DNA from: Flavobacterium sp. SM15
Lineage (GTDB): Bacteria > Bacteroidota > Bacteroidia > Flavobacteriales > Flavobacteriaceae
Assembly: GCF_022012335.1 (NCBI RefSeq)
Contig: NZ_JAKLTO010000006.1
Location: 1-64,000, forward strand
DNA: 64,000 nucleotides
Direction: 5' to 3'
A program made the position numbers and the translations under genes. Below, in pieces: positions 63,201 through 64,000 of the stretch. The notes under the pieces were generated by a model. It made no database searches. It saw only the letters and a list, made by a program, of their open reading frames with translations, and was not told the origin of the DNA. Position 1 is the stretch's first letter. Each line of letters opens with the position of its first letter.

Positions 63201-64000
63201 GGACGGTACCCGAAAAAGGCTGCGACCGGTTTTGATGACCGCTTTTGTAGCTTCTTTAGGATTTTTGCCAATGGCTTTAAGCAATGGTGCGGGAGCCGAA
63301 GTACAACGACCTTTAGCCACAGTGGTTATTGGCGGCTTACTGGTGGCTACTTTTTTAACGCTTTTCGTGTTACCGCTTTTATTTATTCAATTTGAAAAAG
63401 GAATTCCTATGAATAGTTTCAAAAAAAAAATGCCTGTTATTCTTATCCTGATGATCTTAACCGGAACAGTTGCAAATGCTCAAACAAAAATCAGTCTGAA
63501 TGATGCACTAACGACTGCTTTGGAAAACAACCACAAACTGAAAAGTGAAAAACTGCGTTCGGAATACGCCAAAGCAATGATCAAAACCGCACCCGATTTG
63601 CCCCAAGCCAATCTGACTGCAGATTACGGACAGATTAACAGCGTTTACAACGACACAAAATTCGGTATTAGTCAGAGTTTTGCATTGCCAACGCTGTACA
63701 GTCGTCAAAAACAACTTAACACTGAAGAATGGAAACAAAGCGTTCTGAGCGTTTCGTTACAGGAATTCGAACTCAAAAAAGCGGTAACACAGGCATTTTA
63801 TGCTTTACTTTATTTACAGCAAAAAGAGCAACTTTTGAAAAAGGCAGACACGCTTTACAGTAATTTTTATGCAAAATCCGAACTTCGTTTGCGCAAAGGA
63901 GAAAGCAATGTATTGGAAAAAGTAACTGCGGAAAATCAGAAAAGCGAAATCATGATTCGCCTGAAACAGCTAGGTCAGGAAATTGCATTGATTTCGCTTC
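60292..64000 (+). CDS. CusA/CzcA-type RND metal efflux pump fused to TolC-like domain (partial)
   Basis: A continuous frame runs off the window end; 1236 codons are visible. The first part is an RND pump: first TM with VRNKLIVGLMVIALIILG, PDITNNQVQV, the proton-relay segment DFGLIIDGGVIIVES in TM4, and the second half with LNEAKDRLMIAVPVSLVLIFI. After the last TM (LPLLFIQFEKGIP, about residue 1040), a signal-peptide-like segment (PVILILMILTGTVANAQ) leads into a TolC-type outer-membrane factor domain (ISLNDALTTALENNHKLKSEKLRSEYAKA). This pump-exit-duct fusion is known in Bacteroidota. Substrate probably Cu, Zn, Co or similar. Confidence 0.9.
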   Translation, partial: MLTKIIEFSVRNKLIVGLMVIALIILGVYQTTKLPIDAVPDITNNQVQVITVAPSFGANDIERLVTFPVEQSVSNIAGTSQIRSFSRFGLSLVTIVFEDDVDIYWARQQVAERLQQVQNQIPKGIGAPELGPISTGLGEIYQYVVRPEKGYEKQFSLTELRTIQDWIVRRQLLSVKGVAEVSSFGGKLKQFEIAVNSDKLSAHGITINDLFDALEANNQNTGGAYIEKGPTVLYIRSEGLIGSIEDIKNIAIVSKDRNTPLFIRDVAEVQTGFATRYGALTYNDDGEVAGAVVMMLKGANSNHVIKNVKERIVEIQKTLPKGVVIEPFLDRTKMVNNAIGTVETNLLEGALIVVLVLVLFLGNLRAGLLVASVIPLSMLFAICMMNLFGVSGNLMSLGALDFGLIIDGGVIIVESVMHHLSHNAKFKKMTNLSKNEMDNTVIGSASTMMNSAVFGQVIILIVYLPILSLQGIEGKMFKPMAQTVAFALLGAFLLSLTYIPMMSSFVLSRKISHAPNLSDRIMAKVEAAFQKLQVRILKQPKFVLLSVLTLFVAAIFTLSQMGGEFIPSLEEGDFAVETRVLSGSNLNTTIESSQKAAHILKTRFPEVEKVVTKIGSGEVPTDPMPMDASDMIVVLKDKKEWTSAETFPELSEKMSKALEDVPGITVGFQYPVQMRFNELMTGARQDVVVKVFGEHLDTLAATASKIGKIVHTVKGAQNLYVEPITGMPQVIIQYNRPMIAQYGLSIADVNRVVNTAFAGQTAGLVYEGEKHFDMVVRLKSDNRKNLNDIQQLLIPTASGEQIPLGQLASVEIKDGPNQIQRENAQRRIIVGFNVKDRDVQSIVQELQQKIGNQIKLPVGYSITYGGSFENLNEAKDRLMIAVPVSLVLIFILLFFAFKSIKDSLLIYTAIPLSAIGGIFFLALRGMPFSISAGIGFIALFGVSVLNGIVLIAEFNRLKKSGMTNITRVVVDGTRKRLRPVLMTAFVASLGFLPMALSNGAGAEVQRPLATVVIGGLLVATFLTLFVLPLLFIQFEKGIPMNSFKKKMPVILILMILTGTVANAQTKISLNDALTTALENNHKLKSEKLRSEYAKAMIKTAPDLPQANLTADYGQINSVYNDTKFGISQSFALPTLYSRQKQLNTEEWKQSVLSVSLQEFELKKAVTQAFYALLYLQQKEQLLKKADTLYSNFYAKSELRLRKGESNVLEKVTAENQKSEIMIRLKQLGQEIALISL

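Noticed and set aside
60042..63738. Minus-strand ORFs across the efflux pump
   Set aside because: All are antisense to the continuous CusA/CzcA frame, which is open from 60292 to the end of the window.

Overview
The window looks like chromosome of a Flavobacterium-type Bacteroidota. It is AT-rich, carries TAnnTTTG promoter elements, type IX secretion (T9SS) sorting tails, PorD, a CusA/CzcA-TolC fusion and a FatA-like acyl-ACP thioesterase. I see no tRNA, rRNA, CRISPR array or recognisable insertion sequence.

Region A (1-16067) is the unusual part: an integron-like array on the minus strand. It holds 20 complete cassettes, plus the edge of a twenty-first that runs off the left end of the window. 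I number them C1 (next to the integrase, right) to C20 (left). Each cassette ends in a long folded site (att1-att20, about 120-165 bp). The site has inner and outer inverted arms, an asymmetric 5-nt bulge and the boundary AA^C / G^TT of classical attC sites. The two ends of every cassette match each other for about 9 bases, then differ at position 10 always in the same way (20 of 20). That is the footprint of excision and integration of discrete circular units. Sixteen sites share one sequence family; three other families keep the same architecture. Seventeen of 20 sites contain an exact TAnnTTTG promoter box pointing into the next cassette. The putative recombinase (14997-16067) is an IntI/Xer-like tyrosine recombinase. 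It lacks the IntI-specific insertion but has an N-terminal HARP-like motif. Cassette contents are mostly small exported proteins or lipoproteins of unknown function, plus a three-gene mercury-type operon, a two-gene PIN-domain module, a GDSL hydrolase, a LemA-like protein and five non-coding cassettes (two of them exact copies).

Region B (16242-38503) is core chromosome: nadC, a YihY/BrkB membrane protein, a chalcone-isomerase-like protein, priA, a LytTR regulator, rpsF-rpsR-rplI, a DUF6495 gene, ligA followed by three overlapping paralogous membrane proteins, a split 5'-nucleotidase, dapA, ferritin, bamD-rpoZ-coaBC-porD-recN, and adjacent fabV and fabI.

Region C (38632-47055) is a tandem trio of large secreted proteins with T9SS sorting tails, the third broken by a frameshift. 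Region D (47141-59536) holds a glycosyltransferase, coaE, a two-component system, an outer-membrane protein with a lipoprotein, an acyl-ACP thioesterase, miaA, an exonuclease/GIY-YIG fusion, a YggS protein, a DUF1015 protein, a 3-hydroxybutyryl-CoA dehydrogenase and a Gfo/Idh/MocA oxidoreductase. Region E (59823-64000) begins a metal efflux locus whose RND pump is fused in frame to a TolC-like domain and runs off the right end.

The array is the candidate new system: a chromosomal integron-like platform whose recombination sites also carry promoters. Whether it has been described before cannot be judged from sequence alone.
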